DNA of 64,000 bases from Pseudidiomarina insulisalsae (GTDB lineage Bacteria > Pseudomonadota > Gammaproteobacteria > Enterobacterales > Alteromonadaceae): the NCBI RefSeq assembly GCF_003987065.1, contig NZ_PIPY01000010.1, forward strand, positions 57,307 to 121,306, in the 5' to 3' direction. Each line of letters opens with the position of its first letter. Position 1 is the first letter of the stretch. Made by a program: the position numbers and the translations under genes. Positions 17,454 to 27,629 of this stretch are shown here, piece after piece. The notes beneath the pieces are model-generated. The model saw only the letters and a program-made list of their open reading frames with translations, had not been told where the DNA came from and ran no database searches.

Positions 17454-20400
17454 GTAACGCTTCAGTAACCGTCGTAAGGCGGCGGGCTTCAGTGGTTTGG
17501 GAATAAAGCCGGCACGCGCGGCAATGGCTTGTTCGCGTAGCACTTCATCGGGATCCGCCGAAATCACAATTGCGGGTAAATCGGACAGCGCGAGCTGCCC
17601 GCGCAGCGTGCTCAGCACCTCAATTCCGGTAATATTGTCATCCAGATGGTAGTCAACAATCGCCAGATGCGGTACTGCTGCCTCAGTGTTTAGACCGTCC
17701 ATTGAGGTGGCACTGTTAACGCTGGCGCCCCAGCTTTGCAGCAATTGCTGCACCGCCATCAGCATGCGCTGATCATTGTCCACCAACCAGATAGTGATAC
17801 CGGCCAGAAAGCTCTCGCTGAAACTCGCCGTGGCGGTCACCGGCGCGCCGCTTTGTACGCCCCAGCGCGCAACCGGCAGCGCAATCGAAAAACGTGTTCC
17901 CTGACCGACCTGTGAATGCACTTCGAGAGGAATCTCCAGCAGTTTACTAAGACGATCGACAATGGCCAGACCCAGTCCAATACCGGGGTTATCGCCTTGC
18001 GGCTCTACCTGGTGGAACTCGCGAAAAATCGCCTGTAGCTGGTCTGGCGGAATGCCCTGGCCAGTATCGATGACCTGCAGCCTTACGCCCTGGCCTGCGC
18101 GCCTGCAACCTATCAGAATGCGTCCGCTACTGGTGTAGCGGACCGCGTTAGAAAGCAGGTTTTGCAACATGCGACTAAGTAACTTGCGGTCGGTATAAAC
18201 CTGTGCCGAGCAGCGCACATAGTCAATTCGCAGGCCTTTTTCCGCGGCAATGACACGCTGCGCCTCGAGTACCGGGGTAATCACCTCATGCAGGGTCACC
18301 AATTGCTTGTTGACCGGCAGGTTGCCGGCCTCAAGACGGGTCATATCAAGTAACATGGTGAGTAGTTCTTCGGCATTTTGCAGTGATTGCTGAATCTGAC
18401 GGGCCAGTACACCGTGCTCGCCCTCTAAGCGTTGGCGTAACATGTCGCAGAACAGCGTTGCCGCGTTAAAGGGCTGCATGAGATCATGGCTCACGGCGGC
18501 AAAGAAACGGCTCTTACTCTGGTGCGCACGTTCTTCCGCCTGCTTGGCGGCGAGCAATTGCTGGGTGCGATCAGCGACCCGATGCTCAAGCTCGCGGTTA
18601 ATTTCTTCCAACTGCTGTTGCGCTACTACCAACTCGGTAATGTCGGTATAGGTGGTGACAAAGCCACCGCCGGGCATAGGTGCGCCCTGCAGTTCAATAT
18701 GAAAGTTCCCTTGTTGCCGCTGATAGCGATAGGCACTGCCCGAACGCAGGTAGTTCAGGCGCTTATCGATCTCTGCATCAAATTGGTTGGGCCGACCGTT
18801 GCCTAACAGACCCCGCTCGGCGTTATAGCGCAGCAACTCGGCTACCGGCATGCCGGCGGTAAGATAGCCCTTAGGGTAGCCAAAAATTTCTTCGTAGCGC
18901 TGGTTCCAGGCGACCAGCCGCAGATCCTGATCGACCACACTGATACCCTGCGGGATATTCTCGACCGAGGCCTGTAATAATTCACGGTTAAATTTATACA
19001 GCTGTGATGCTTGCGTTGCCCAGTTCACTACCTGCGCAATTGGCATACCGGGTTGTTGCGTGACAGCCTCTAATAAAATACGACTAGCGGCACTACCGAT
19101 GACAGCGGCAAGTTCTCGCTCAACGCGTGCCAGGATCGGTGTCGGCACCCAGTCATCATTGCTGGCGCTCGTCAAATCAAGCTGCGCGCGCTGTTGCAGA
19201 CGCTCAATCTCAACCGAGTCAAAAAAGCGTGCCAGCACCTGTCGCAGGCGGCCCCAACTTATTGGCTGATGTTGATACAGTTCCTGATGCTGCTCGGTTG
19301 GGTTGCTCCAGTCGCGGCGTTGCCCGGGGTCGGTACGTGCCGTACTTAGCCACGATCCGAGCAGATACAGCGCGAGGTTACAGCCAAGGCTAAGGACAAC
19401 ACCACGGGCCAGATCGATATCCAGTAACTGCTGATCATTGGCTAGTGAAGGCCACAATAAGAACCAGGCCCAAAGCAGGGTACCCACCACCAGGCCCGCG
19501 ACCACGCCGGTGTAATTGCCGCGCCGCCAGACCAAGCCGCCCAACAGTGCGGGCGCCAGCTGTGCCAAAAGTGCAAGCGAGAGTAAACCGGCATTTACCA
19601 GCGGCAGGTTGGCTTCGGTCAGTTTATGAAAACCAAAAGCCAGCGCGATTATGGTGACGATGGTGGTACGCCGGATGGTGAGAATACGATTGGGGGTGAA
19701 GGTAAGTTTTCGCAGTCGCCGCTGCGTTAGTTGCAGCCACATCGGCATAATCACATCATTGGACATCATGATACTCAGTGCCAGCGTAGCAATAATCACC
19801 ATGCTGGTTGCCGAGGCCAGACCGCCAATAAACGCGACCGCAGTAATGGCGGGCTGCTCGGCAAGCAACAGCAACTGCAGCATAAAGGTGTCTTGCGTGG
19901 CTGCTTCAGGCACCAGCATCAGGCCGGCTAACGCGATGGGTAAGATAAACAGATTAATCGCGAACAGATAAAGGGGAAAAGCCCAGCGTGCGGTACGCAG
20001 TTCTTCCGGGTCGGTATTCTCAATGTAACAAACATGGAATTGCCGCGGCAGGCAGAACATGGAAATGGCGCCCAGCAGAATATGCGTGACATAGATAAAG
20101 GCGCCTTCGGGTTTGCCCTGTAAAACCTCGACTACTTGCGGCTGTTGCGCGGCCTGCGTGATGAGATCGGCAACGCCATCAAACATGGTGTAACTGATAA
20201 ATAACCCAACCACCAGAAAAGCGCCGAGTTTGATCACAGATTCGAAGGCAACGGCGTCCATTAATCCGGAATGTTGTTCCGCCAGCGATAGGCGGCGCGT
20301 ACCGAATAAAATAGCGAAACCCATCATCGCCAGGGCGACCAGCGCGGCAACATCGCCAAACCAGGGTAAAGGCGCGTCAGCAAGCCCGGTTACCACTGCA

Positions 20401-20816
20401 AAACTGCCGGTAACTGCCCGCAGTTGCAGCGCAATATAGGGCACAATACCAAACAAGGCTAGTAAAGCTACCACCAGCGCAAGTCCGGACGACTTGCCGT
20501 AGCGATGACTGATAACATCGGCAATGGACGTCAGGTTTTTCTGTTTACAGACATGTAGCAGGCGCATCTGAATACGATGCGCAAACAGAAAAACAGCCAT
20601 GGCGCCCACATAAGTTGGCGCCATTGACCAGCCGTAATAGGCCGACTGGGTGATAGTTCCGTAAAATGCCCAGGTGGTGCAGTGAATACCTTGCGCCAGC
20701 GCATAGCGATAGGGTTTCACCTGATTCGGCGGCTTGCGCTCACCACGGTACGCGATGCTATAAAGTAGCGCGATATAAAGTGTGGCAAGAATAACCGTGA
20801 GCGCAATGGGCAGCAT
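17442..20816 (-). CDS. Hybrid sensor kinase with sodium/solute-symporter N-terminus (CrbS-like)
   Basis: A 1124-residue protein. Residues 1 to about 480 are a sodium:solute symporter-like module of about 13 membrane segments. A linker (about 500-610) corresponds to the STAC region. A PAS domain follows (about 615-735, SVVDQDLRLVAWNQRYEEIFG), then a coiled coil, then the HisKA domain with phospho-His near 777 (AAVSHDLMQPFNAATL). The ATPase domain has NLLSNAVRYT and DTGQGIPPDQL. The C-terminal receiver has its Asp in AIVDYHLDD near 1055. CrbS-type kinases sense acetate-like carboxylates or flux through their transporter module and signal to CrbR; the convergent regulator is the obvious partner. 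It sits 2 bp downstream of the TRIC gene. Confidence 0.88.
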   Translation of the reverse strand: MLPIALTVILATLYIALLYSIAYRGERKPPNQVKPYRYALAQGIHCTTWAFYGTITQSAYYGWSMAPTYVGAMAVFLFAHRIQMRLLHVCKQKNLTSIADVISHRYGKSSGLALVVALLALFGIVPYIALQLRAVTGSFAVVTGLADAPLPWFGDVAALVALAMMGFAILFGTRRLSLAEQHSGLMDAVAFESVIKLGAFLVVGLFISYTMFDGVADLITQAAQQPQVVEVLQGKPEGAFIYVTHILLGAISMFCLPRQFHVCYIENTDPEELRTARWAFPLYLFAINLFILPIALAGLMLVPEAATQDTFMLQLLLLAEQPAITAVAFIGGLASATSMVIIATLALSIMMSNDVIMPMWLQLTQRRLRKLTFTPNRILTIRRTTIVTIIALAFGFHKLTEANLPLVNAGLLSLALLAQLAPALLGGLVWRRGNYTGVVAGLVVGTLLWAWFLLWPSLANDQQLLDIDLARGVVLSLGCNLALYLLGSWLSTARTDPGQRRDWSNPTEQHQELYQHQPISWGRLRQVLARFFDSVEIERLQQRAQLDLTSASNDDWVPTPILARVERELAAVIGSAASRILLEAVTQQPGMPIAQVVNWATQASQLYKFNRELLQASVENIPQGISVVDQDLRLVAWNQRYEEIFGYPKGYLTAGMPVAELLRYNAERGLLGNGRPNQFDAEIDKRLNYLRSGSAYRYQRQQGNFHIELQGAPMPGGGFVTTYTDITELVVAQQQLEEINRELEHRVADRTQQLLAAKQAEERAHQSKSRFFAAVSHDLMQPFNAATLFCDMLRQRLEGEHGVLARQIQQSLQNAEELLTMLLDMTRLEAGNLPVNKQLVTLHEVITPVLEAQRVIAAEKGLRIDYVRCSAQVYTDRKLLSRMLQNLLSNAVRYTSSGRILIGCRRAGQGVRLQVIDTGQGIPPDQLQAIFREFHQVEPQGDNPGIGLGLAIVDRLSKLLEIPLEVHSQVGQGTRFSIALPVARWGVQSGAPVTATASFSESFLAGITIWLVDNDQRMLMAVQQLLQSWGASVNSATSMDGLNTEAAVPHLAIVDYHLDDNITGIEVLSTLRGQLALSDLPAIVISADPDEVLREQAIAARAGFIPKPLKPAALRRLLKRYLEL

Positions 20817-20818
20817 AA

Positions 20819-21436
20819 TTAACGCGAATCACTGTGTTCCTGAAATACCGGAAGATGCCACTGCCAGCGAATGGCCGCCAGGCGTAGCAGCAAGGTGGTC
20901 AGGCCTCCGATAAACAGGGCCAGTAACGGATTGAATGCGGCCAAAAGCACATACACACTTGCTCCCACAATGCAGGTGGTGGCATAAAGCTCACTTTTCA
21001 GCACCATCGGCACATCACGCGCTAACACGTCACGGATCATGCCACCGAAACAGGCGGTAATGGTGCCCATAGTAACACAGATAATCGCCGGGAAGTCGGC
21101 CATCAACGCTTTTTGGGCGCCCATAACCGTAAAAAAGGCCACCCCGATAGCATCCGCAATCAGCAAGGTTTTTTGATGGATATAATCGCGCAGACGTAAC
21201 CAGAAAATGGTCAGTACCGCTGCTGCAATAATGGTATACAGGTAGGTAGGGTCATGGGCCCAGAATACTGGCAGGTCGAGAATAAGATCGCGAATGGTGC
21301 CACCGCCGATAGCGGTCGCACCGGCCAGCACGATGACGCCAAAGCCGTCCATATTCTTGCGGAACGCCAACAAGGTACCAGAAATGGCAAACACCGCGAC
21401 GCCCAGATGATCAAACCAGTAAAAGAAGATTTCCAT
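20819..21436 (-). CDS. TRIC-family (UPF0126/YicG-like) cation channel protein
   Basis: A 205-residue membrane protein of seven hydrophobic segments built from two repeats, each carrying the glycine/arginine motif: AIGGGTIRDLIL near residue 44 and CFGGMIRDVLARDVP near 130. Prokaryotic TRIC proteins are trimeric monovalent cation channels; YicG itself has been linked to glycine or potassium passage. Two bases separate its stop from the hybrid kinase start, so the two are probably co-transcribed. Its start faces yajC across a 214-bp intergenic region. Confidence 0.87.
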   Translation of the reverse strand: MEIFFYWFDHLGVAVFAISGTLLAFRKNMDGFGVIVLAGATAIGGGTIRDLILDLPVFWAHDPTYLYTIIAAAVLTIFWLRLRDYIHQKTLLIADAIGVAFFTVMGAQKALMADFPAIICVTMGTITACFGGMIRDVLARDVPMVLKSELYATTCIVGASVYVLLAAFNPLLALFIGGLTTLLLRLAAIRWQWHLPVFQEHSDSR

Positions 21437-21561
21437 TGCTGTTGTCGACTGATTTTTGGACTAAAAAAGTCAGTTTCGCATGGATTGTTACAGATGCCTA
21501 GCGGTGAGTTACCAAGATCTCTCCCCAACAGGCGATAAATTCGTTAGAATGCGGAACAATT

Positions 21562-21590
21562 TTGACAAAAATTGCGGCTGAGGGTTGTTT
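21562..21590 (+). promoter_or_regulatory. Possible promoter for yajC-secD-secF
   Basis: A perfect TTGACA at 21562-21567 is followed after 17 bp by the weak -10 TTGTTT (21585-21590). The ATG of yajC is about 60 bp downstream. The absence of tgt/queA upstream means the Sec genes need their own promoter here. Confidence 0.35.
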
Positions 21591-21650
21591 AGTAAAGGAA
21601 CAGCCCCATCTCAATATGATTCTACTTAACTCGATAAGAATGAGGAAACT

Positions 21651-21986
21651 ATGGACTTTTTAATCGGTACCGCATACGCACAAGACGGCGCAGCACAGCA
21701 AGGTGGTGGTATGGAATTGATTTTCATGCTGGTGATGTTCGGCTTGATTTTCTATTTCATGATTTATCGTCCACAGGCAAAACGTGTCAAGCAACATAAA
21801 GAACTGATTGCCAGCGTCAGCAAAGGTGACGAAGTACTCATGAACGGCGGCATGGTAGGTCGCATTACCAAAATCAGTGAAGATAAAGATTTTATGGTCA
21901 TCGCTCTGGCAGAGGGTGTAGAAGTGACCGTGCAGAAGTCGGCGGTAACAGCGGTTCTGCCAAAAGGAACCATGAAATCTCTGTAA
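21651..21986 (+). CDS. yajC: Preprotein translocase accessory subunit YajC
   Basis: A 111-residue protein with a single membrane helix (about 22-42, MELIFMLVMFGLIFYFMIYR), followed by QAKRVKQHKELIASVSKGDE and GGMVGRITKI, the signature of YajC. It binds the SecDF-YidC module of the inner-membrane translocon. It is the first gene of yajC-secD-secF, 18 bp before secD. Confidence 0.95.
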   Translation: MDFLIGTAYAQDGAAQQGGGMELIFMLVMFGLIFYFMIYRPQAKRVKQHKELIASVSKGDEVLMNGGMVGRITKISEDKDFMVIALAEGVEVTVQKSAVTAVLPKGTMKSL

Positions 21987-22004
21987 CAGAGATAAGGATG
22001 TAAC

Positions 22005-23852
22005 GTGTTAAACAAGTTTCCGCTCTGGAAAAACCTGATGGTCATCGTCATTGTTGCGGTGGCCGCAGTGTACGCTTTGCCCAACCTGTACGGTGAAGAC
22101 TTTGCCGTTCAGGTTTCCGCAACGCGTACCACGACGGTGGATACCCAGGTCCTGGGCCGTGTCGAAGACCGGCTGCAAGAGATCAATATCGAACCGAAGT
22201 CGGTGGTGCTCGAAGATGGCCAGCTACTGGTGCGTTTAAACTCAGATAGTGAACAGTTGCGTGCGCGTGAGGCACTGTTGCAAGAGTTAGGTACCGATTA
22301 TGTCGTCGCTCTGAATTTAGCGCCGGCCACACCAGATTGGCTGGAGGCGCTTGGCGCGTCGCCGATGAAGCTCGGCCTTGATCTACGTGGCGGTGTCCAT
22401 TTTCTGATGGAAGTGGACATGAACGAAGCCATGCGCAAAATTCTCGGCCAGATGCGCGACACAGTGCGCGCGGATTTGCGTGAAGAGCGTATTCGTTACA
22501 CCAGCGTCGAGCGCGACGGTAACGGTTTGCAGATTCGCCTGCGTACTGCCGACGATTTTCAGGCCGCAATGCGCTATCTGGACGGAGCTTATGACGGTTA
22601 CACCCTGATTGACGACGAAGCCGCGCAGCAACTTACCTTGCGTATGACCGAGGCGAAGCTGAAAGAAACGCAGGATTACGCGATTTCACAGAACGTGACG
22701 ATTTTACGTAACCGGGTCAATGAGCTGGGTGTGGCCGAGCCGCTCGTTCAGCGCCAGGGCGCGGATCGCATTGTGGTGCAGCTGCCAGGCGTACAGGACA
22801 CCGCTCGCGCTAAAGAAATTCTCGGTGCTACGGCCACCCTCGAGTTCCGTATGGTGGACGACGAAAATAGCATTCGCGATGCCGAGATGGGTCGGGTACC
22901 TTTTGGTTCGGAGCTCTATCCAAATCGCAATGGCGGGAACGTACTGCTAAAAGAAGATGTCATTCTGACCGGCGATCATATTGTCAATGCGACCTCAGGT
23001 TTTGATGAAAATCAGCGTCCTCAGGTAAGCATTACGCTGGACGGCGCTGGCGGTGACAAAATGTCACTGGCAACTCGCGATGCGATTGGCAAGCCGATGG
23101 CAACCTTGTTCATCGAGTTTAAGGCCACCGGGGAGCGTAACGCCGAAGGTAATATTATCTTCGAGCGCAAAGAAGAAGTTATCAACGTGGCTACCATTCA
23201 GGCACGACTTGGTAGCAGCTTCCGTATTACCGGGCTGGACTCCGTGCAGGAAGCACAGAATCTGGCCTTGTTGCTACGCGCCGGTGCGTTAATTGCACCG
23301 ATTCAAATCGTTGAAGAGCGTACCGTTGGACCAAGCCTGGGTCAGGAAAACATTGATATGGGTATGCAGGCGATCATCTGGGGCTTCGTTCTGGTACTGG
23401 CCTTTATGGTTATGTATTACAAGAAGTTTGGTATGGTTGCCAATCTTGCCCTGGCTACGAACCTGGTGCTGATTGTCGGTGTGATGTCGATGATTCCGGG
23501 TGCTACACTTACTTTACCGGGTATGGCCGGTATTGTTCTGACCGTAGGTATGGCGGTTGATGCGAATGTGCTGATATTTGAGCGCATACGCGAGGAAATT
23601 AAAGCCAAGCGTAGTCCGCAGCAGGCCATTCACCACGGTTATGACAGTGCGCTGTCAACCATTGCTGATGCCAACGTAACCACGTTGATAGCGGCAATTA
23701 TTTTGTTTGCTATTGGTACCGGACCAATTAAAGGCTTCGCGGTGACCCTGGCAATCGGTATTGTGACCTCAATGTTTACGGCTATCGTGGGTACACGTGC
23801 CGTTATCAATGCCATCTGGGGTGGCAAACGCATTGATAAGCTATCGGTTTAG
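22005..23852 (+). CDS. secD: Protein translocase subunit SecD
   Basis: A 615-residue inner-membrane protein, the usual length. It has an N-terminal membrane helix, the P1 periplasmic region ([16 protein letters not shown] near residue 120), and a C-terminal block of five helices with [17 protein letters not shown], the conserved proton-relay segment. With SecF it uses the proton gradient to pull secreted proteins through SecYEG. It is immediately followed by secF (8-bp gap). Confidence 0.97.
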   Translation: MLNKFPLWKNLMVIVIVAVAAVYALPNLYGEDFAVQVSATRTTTVDTQVLGRVEDRLQEINIEPKSVVLEDGQLLVRLNSDSEQLRAREALLQELGTDYVVALNLAPATPDWLEALGASPMKLGLDLRGGVHFLMEVDMNEAMRKILGQMRDTVRADLREERIRYTSVERDGNGLQIRLRTADDFQAAMRYLDGAYDGYTLIDDEAAQQLTLRMTEAKLKETQDYAISQNVTILRNRVNELGVAEPLVQRQGADRIVVQLPGVQDTARAKEILGATATLEFRMVDDENSIRDAEMGRVPFGSELYPNRNGGNVLLKEDVILTGDHIVNATSGFDENQRPQVSITLDGAGGDKMSLATRDAIGKPMATLFIEFKATGERNAEGNIIFERKEEVINVATIQARLGSSFRITGLDSVQEAQNLALLLRAGALIAPIQIVEERTVGPSLGQENIDMGMQAIIWGFVLVLAFMVMYYKKFGMVANLALATNLVLIVGVMSMIPGATLTLPGMAGIVLTVGMAVDANVLIFERIREEIKAKRSPQQAIHHGYDSALSTIADANVTTLIAAIILFAIGTGPIKGFAVTLAIGIVTSMFTAIVGTRAVINAIWGGKRIDKLSV

Positions 23853-23860
23853 GAGGCCAC

Positions 23861-24808
23861 ATGCGCGAACTAATTAAAACGGATAAAACCATTCCTTTCA
23901 TGCGCCTGCGGATAGGCGCATGGATTTTCAGTGGTCTCTTAATGATTGCTTCGATTGCTTCACTTGCGATTAATCAGTTGAACTGGGGCCTTGATTTCAC
24001 CGGCGGTACGGTGATTGAGGTTGGCTACGAACGCGAAGCAAACCTGAGTGACATTCGTGCCACGCTTGATGCCAATGGCTTCTCCGGTGCCGTGGTGCAG
24101 AACTTTGGTACCCAGCAGGACGTACTGATTCGCCTTGAGCCACAAGAGGGTGTGAAGGCGCAACAGGTAGGTGATCAAGTCTTAAGTTTACTGCGCGAGG
24201 CGAGCACTGAAGAAGTCACCATGCGCCGTATCGAGTTTGTCGGCCCGAACGTCGGCGAGCAGTTGACGGAGCAGGGCGGTCTGGCCATGCTGACCGCGCT
24301 GATCTGTATTCTGGCCTATATCGCGTTTCGCTTTGAATGGCGTTTGGCCTTAGGTGCGGTGGGCGCGCTTGCGCATGACGTTATCATTACTTTGGGTTTG
24401 TTTTCCGTACTGGGTCTTGAGTTCGACCTAACGGTGCTGGCGGCATTGCTGGCGGTGATTGGTTACTCCATTAACGATACCGTGGTAGTGTGCGATCGGA
24501 TCCGGGAAAACTTCCGTAAGTACCGTAAAGGCGAATCAGAGGAAATTATCGATGGCGCCCTGACGGATACCATGAGCCGTACGGTAATTACCTCATTGAC
24601 GACGGTGCTGGTATTGCTGGCGCTGTTCTTCTTAGGTGGCGCACTTATTCACGGTTTTGCAACGGCATTGCTGTTCGGTGTCTTTATTGGTACGTACTCG
24701 TCTATTTACATTGCCAGTTCACTGGCATTGGCGCTGGGTGTCAGCCGCGAAGATCTGATGCCGCCGGAAGTAGAGAAAGAGGGCGAAGATCTCGAGCCCA
24801 TGCCTTAA
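23861..24808 (+). CDS. secF: Protein translocase subunit SecF
   Basis: A 315-residue partner of SecD with six membrane segments. Hallmarks are NWGLDFTGGTVIEVGY near residue 42, the proton-relay block VIGYSINDTVVVCDRIRENF near 205, and TSLTTVLVLLALFFLGG. The start is preceded by AGGAGG. It is the last gene of the Sec group; yaaA follows after about 20 bp and may be read through. Confidence 0.97.
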   Translation: MRELIKTDKTIPFMRLRIGAWIFSGLLMIASIASLAINQLNWGLDFTGGTVIEVGYEREANLSDIRATLDANGFSGAVVQNFGTQQDVLIRLEPQEGVKAQQVGDQVLSLLREASTEEVTMRRIEFVGPNVGEQLTEQGGLAMLTALICILAYIAFRFEWRLALGAVGALAHDVIITLGLFSVLGLEFDLTVLAALLAVIGYSINDTVVVCDRIRENFRKYRKGESEEIIDGALTDTMSRTVITSLTTVLVLLALFFLGGALIHGFATALLFGVFIGTYSSIYIASSLALALGVSREDLMPPEVEKEGEDLEPMP

Positions 24809-24829
24809 GCAGTGAAAGGAGAACGGATG

Positions 24830-25609
24830 ATGCTAGTGGTATTGTCACCCGCAAAAAACCTGGACTACGAAAGCCCGTTGCCGACTGACGAGTACAGTCA
24901 GCCACGTTTACTTGAGTATGCGCAGGAATTGGTCGATCGTTGCCAGTCCTTGTCGCCGCAGGAGCTAGGCTCGTTGATGAAGATCAGCGACAAGCTGGCG
25001 GGACTCAACGCCGCGCGCTTTGCCGACTGGCATCAGCCGTTTACTCCCGAGAATGCGCGGCCCGCTGTGTTCGCTTTTGACGGCGACGTGTACAGCGGTT
25101 TGCAGGCAGAAAAAATGTCTGACGAAACAATTGCTTTTGCGCAGGAACATTTACGCATCTTGTCGGGTCTATATGGAGTATTACGCCCGCTTGATCTAAT
25201 GCAGCCCTATCGGTTAGAGATGGGCACTAAGTTAGATACCGCACGGGGCAAAAACCTTTATGAATTTTGGGGCGATGTCATTACTGACACGCTGAATGAA
25301 GACCTGAAGGCCATTGATAGCGATCTGCTGGTCAACCTGGCTTCGAATGAATACTTTTCGAGTGTTGACCCGAAACATTTACGGGCGGATATCGTAACTC
25401 CGGTCTTTAAGGACGAGAAGAACGGCCAGTACAAAGTAATTAGTTTCTGGGCGAAGAAAGCGCGCGGTGCCATGGCTCGTTATATAATGAACGAAAAGGT
25501 TAGCAGCGTCGCGGAACTGAAAAAGTTTAATGCCAACGGTTACCGGTTTAATGCCGAGCAATCGAGTGAAAGCGAACTGGTATTCCAGCGTGCTGAGCGC
25601 GATCAATAG
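24830..25609 (+). CDS. yaaA: Peroxide stress protein YaaA (DUF328 family)
   Basis: A 259-residue protein beginning [18 protein letters not shown], matching the family start; E. coli YaaA is 258 aa. In-frame starts at 24812 (GTG) and 24827 exist, but the AAGGAGA site and family comparison favour 24830. Conserved stretches include [30 protein letters not shown] and [11 protein letters not shown]. In E. coli YaaA, under OxyR control, lowers free iron and limits DNA and protein damage by hydrogen peroxide. No OxyR site is evident upstream; it seems to follow secF. Confidence 0.95.
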   Translation: MLVVLSPAKNLDYESPLPTDEYSQPRLLEYAQELVDRCQSLSPQELGSLMKISDKLAGLNAARFADWHQPFTPENARPAVFAFDGDVYSGLQAEKMSDETIAFAQEHLRILSGLYGVLRPLDLMQPYRLEMGTKLDTARGKNLYEFWGDVITDTLNEDLKAIDSDLLVNLASNEYFSSVDPKHLRADIVTPVFKDEKNGQYKVISFWAKKARGAMARYIMNEKVSSVAELKKFNANGYRFNAEQSSESELVFQRAERDQ

Positions 25610-25624
25610 ACTGAGGAGAAGGTG

Positions 25625-26491
25625 ATGAGTGACACAGAATTTAGTAGTCAGAAGACGACACCAGCCAGAGGTAAGCTAATGCTTGCATCCCTGGTTGTGA
25701 TTGCCATCGCTGTCGCCATTATCTGGTATGTTTCGCAGGACCAGCAACCACCACGGCACGTCATTGAACAGCCTGTTGAGGTGGTAGAACCTGAGGTGCC
25801 TGTAGTCACTGAAGCCGAAACCGAGTTGGTCGAGGAACCTGCAGATACAGTTGAATTGGGGGAGCCGGAGGCTGAGCCAGAGGTAACCACTGAGCAGCAG
25901 GAACCGGAACCGGAACTGCCGCCGCTAGCGCAAAGCACCGAGCCAGTGTTGGAGCAGTTAAAAGCAGCGGGACAGCCAGTCGAACCGATACAAAGTGAAC
26001 AGTTGATTCGTGACGCCGTGGTGTTTGTGGATAATCTACGTAACGGTGTCGTGGTCAAAGATGCCGCCATCGTCAGTGGCCCGAAAGCGCGCTTCCGGGT
26101 GCTGGAGCAGGACGGTAAAATCTACATAGACCCACGCTCCTACGATCGTTATAACACGGTGGTTGACTGGTTTGTCAGTCTTGATACCGACGTAGTAGTA
26201 AGCATGCTGGACGATTATGAACCTCTGGTCCAGCAGGCTTTAACTGAGATTGGCTATCCTGATACCGCGCCTGAAACAGTTATCTTCGATGCTATCGACA
26301 TGCTAATGCAAACGCCGTCGGTTGGTACAGTAATTGAACTGACAGATGAGACGGTTATGTACCGTTACGCTGACCCGGCGCTGGAAGCTCTTCCGGAAGC
26401 GCAAAAACAGATGTTGCGCCTGGGGCCGGACAACATGCGTCGGGTAAAATTAAAACTTGAGAGCATTCGCGAGGCGATGCGTAACCCCTAA
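25625..26491 (+). CDS. DUF3014 domain-containing membrane-anchored protein
   Basis: A 288-residue protein with one N-terminal membrane helix (about 18-37), then a strongly acidic Glu/Pro/Val-rich low-complexity linker (about 45-105), then a globular C-terminal domain with RDAVVFVDNLRNG, RSYDRYNTVVDWF and TVMYRYADPALEALP that I recognise as DUF3014. The function is unknown. The start is chosen at ATG 25625 after AGGAGA. It follows yaaA by 15 bp and precedes the acyltransferase gene by 18 bp. Confidence 0.8.
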   Translation: MSDTEFSSQKTTPARGKLMLASLVVIAIAVAIIWYVSQDQQPPRHVIEQPVEVVEPEVPVVTEAETELVEEPADTVELGEPEAEPEVTTEQQEPEPELPPLAQSTEPVLEQLKAAGQPVEPIQSEQLIRDAVVFVDNLRNGVVVKDAAIVSGPKARFRVLEQDGKIYIDPRSYDRYNTVVDWFVSLDTDVVVSMLDDYEPLVQQALTEIGYPDTAPETVIFDAIDMLMQTPSVGTVIELTDETVMYRYADPALEALPEAQKQMLRLGPDNMRRVKLKLESIREAMRNP

Positions 26492-26509
26492 CCAGGCGGC
26501 CTGACGAGT

Positions 26510-27109
26510 ATGGATAGGATTCCACAGCACCTGCGGGCACCGTTGCCAACGCGTGGCAACCGTTTCAGCCGCTGGATCGGCAGAGTGGGGATGCGGCTAT
26601 TAGGCGGCTGGCGCATTGAAGGCGAATTGCCGCAGACCCGGCAAGCCATTATCCCGGTCGCGCCGCATACCTCGAACTGGGACTTTTTCGTCGGCGTATT
26701 CGTAATGCTGGCGCTGGGTCTGAAACTTTCCTTTCTTGGCAAACACACCATCTTTCGCTTTCCGGTAAACGGCCTGCTGCGCTGGCTTGGCGGTATTCCG
26801 GTGGATCGCCGCGCGGCGCAGGGTGTCGTCGGGCAAATGGTAGAACAGTTCGAACAGCGGGATGAGCTTATTCTGGCTCTGGCGCCCGAGGGTACCCGGA
26901 AAAAAGTCAGTGAGTGGAAAAAAGGCTTTTTGCACATGGCGCGTAGGGCTGAGGTACCCGTTATTCCGGTAGGGATGGATTTTTCCCGTAGGGTGATTGA
27001 TATTCGTCCGCCAATGATGATTACCGGTGACATCGACGAAGAGTTGCAACGCGTCAAACACGCGGTTGCCCATGCTGAAGGGAAAAATCCTCAGCATGCC
27101 GGAAATTAA
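26510..27109 (+). CDS. Lysophospholipid acyltransferase family protein (PlsC-like)
   Basis: A 199-residue acyltransferase with the catalytic HX4D motif at His53-Asp58 (APHTSNWDFF) and the acceptor-binding EGTRKKVSEWKKGF. It is shorter than PlsC (about 245 aa) and lacks a clear N-terminal membrane helix. It probably acylates a lysophospholipid or related acceptor at the inner membrane. In this short subfamily the acceptor is unknown. An 8-bp hairpin overlaps its 3' end, just before the ribH promoter. Confidence 0.85.
   Translation: MDRIPQHLRAPLPTRGNRFSRWIGRVGMRLLGGWRIEGELPQTRQAIIPVAPHTSNWDFFVGVFVMLALGLKLSFLGKHTIFRFPVNGLLRWLGGIPVDRRAAQGVVGQMVEQFEQRDELILALAPEGTRKKVSEWKKGFLHMARRAEVPVIPVGMDFSRRVIDIRPPMMITGDIDEELQRVKHAVAHAEGKNPQHAGN
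27071..27098 (+). other. Hairpin in the acyltransferase 3' end, ahead of ribH
   Basis: CATGCTGA (27071-27078) and TCAGCATG (27091-27098) form a perfect 8-bp stem around a loop that can add two GG/CC pairs. No T-run follows, so it is not a standard terminator. It may mark an RNA processing or stabilising site between units. Confidence 0.35.
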
Positions 27110-27115
27110 AATTTG

Positions 27116-27124
27116 TGCTATCAT
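27116..27124 (+). promoter_or_regulatory. Extended -10 promoter candidate for ribH
   Basis: TGC followed by TATCAT (27119-27124) is an extended -10 element about 30 bp before the ribH ATG at 27154. No convincing -35 is seen, which is normal for this class. Confidence 0.4.
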
Positions 27125-27153
27125 CGCGCCGATTTCTTTAAAAGGATGCAATC

Positions 27154-27618
27154 ATGAAGGTTATTGAAGCTGGCATCGCGGCACCGGGTAAAAAGTTTGC
27201 CCTGGTGGTCTCGCGTTTTAACCATTTTGTTGTCGACAGCTTACTTGACGGTGCGGTACAGACCTTAAAGCATTACGGTCAGGTCAGTGACGATGCCATC
27301 ACAGTGGTCAAAGTACCCGGCGCTTATGAGTTGCCGTTAGCGGCACAGAAGCTGGCCGCGAGCGGCAACTACGACGCTATTATCGCCATTGGTGCGGTGA
27401 TTCGCGGCGGTACACCTCACTTTGACTTCGTTGCGGGTGAGTGCAACAGCGGTCTGAGCCGCGTCATGCATGAATTCAACCTACCTGTAGCCAACGGCGT
27501 GATCACCACTGATACTATTGAGCAAGCCATTGAACGTAGCGGTACCAAAGCCGGTAATAAAGGCTCTGAAGCAGCCTTAAGTGCTTTGGAAATGGTGAAC
27601 GTGCTCGAACAGCTTTAA
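27154..27618 (+). CDS. ribH: 6,7-dimethyl-8-ribityllumazine synthase
   Basis: A 154-residue enzyme (E. coli RibE/RibH has 156) that condenses the ribityl-pyrimidine intermediate with dihydroxybutanone phosphate to give lumazine, the penultimate step of riboflavin synthesis. Seen: [17 protein letters not shown], the [13 protein letters not shown] substrate loop and [15 protein letters not shown] with the catalytic His. It heads ribH-nusB-thiL-pgpA, the usual gammaproteobacterial order. Confidence 0.97.
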   Translation: MKVIEAGIAAPGKKFALVVSRFNHFVVDSLLDGAVQTLKHYGQVSDDAITVVKVPGAYELPLAAQKLAASGNYDAIIAIGAVIRGGTPHFDFVAGECNSGLSRVMHEFNLPVANGVITTDTIEQAIERSGTKAGNKGSEAALSALEMVNVLEQL

Positions 27619-27629
27619 GAGGATTAACA

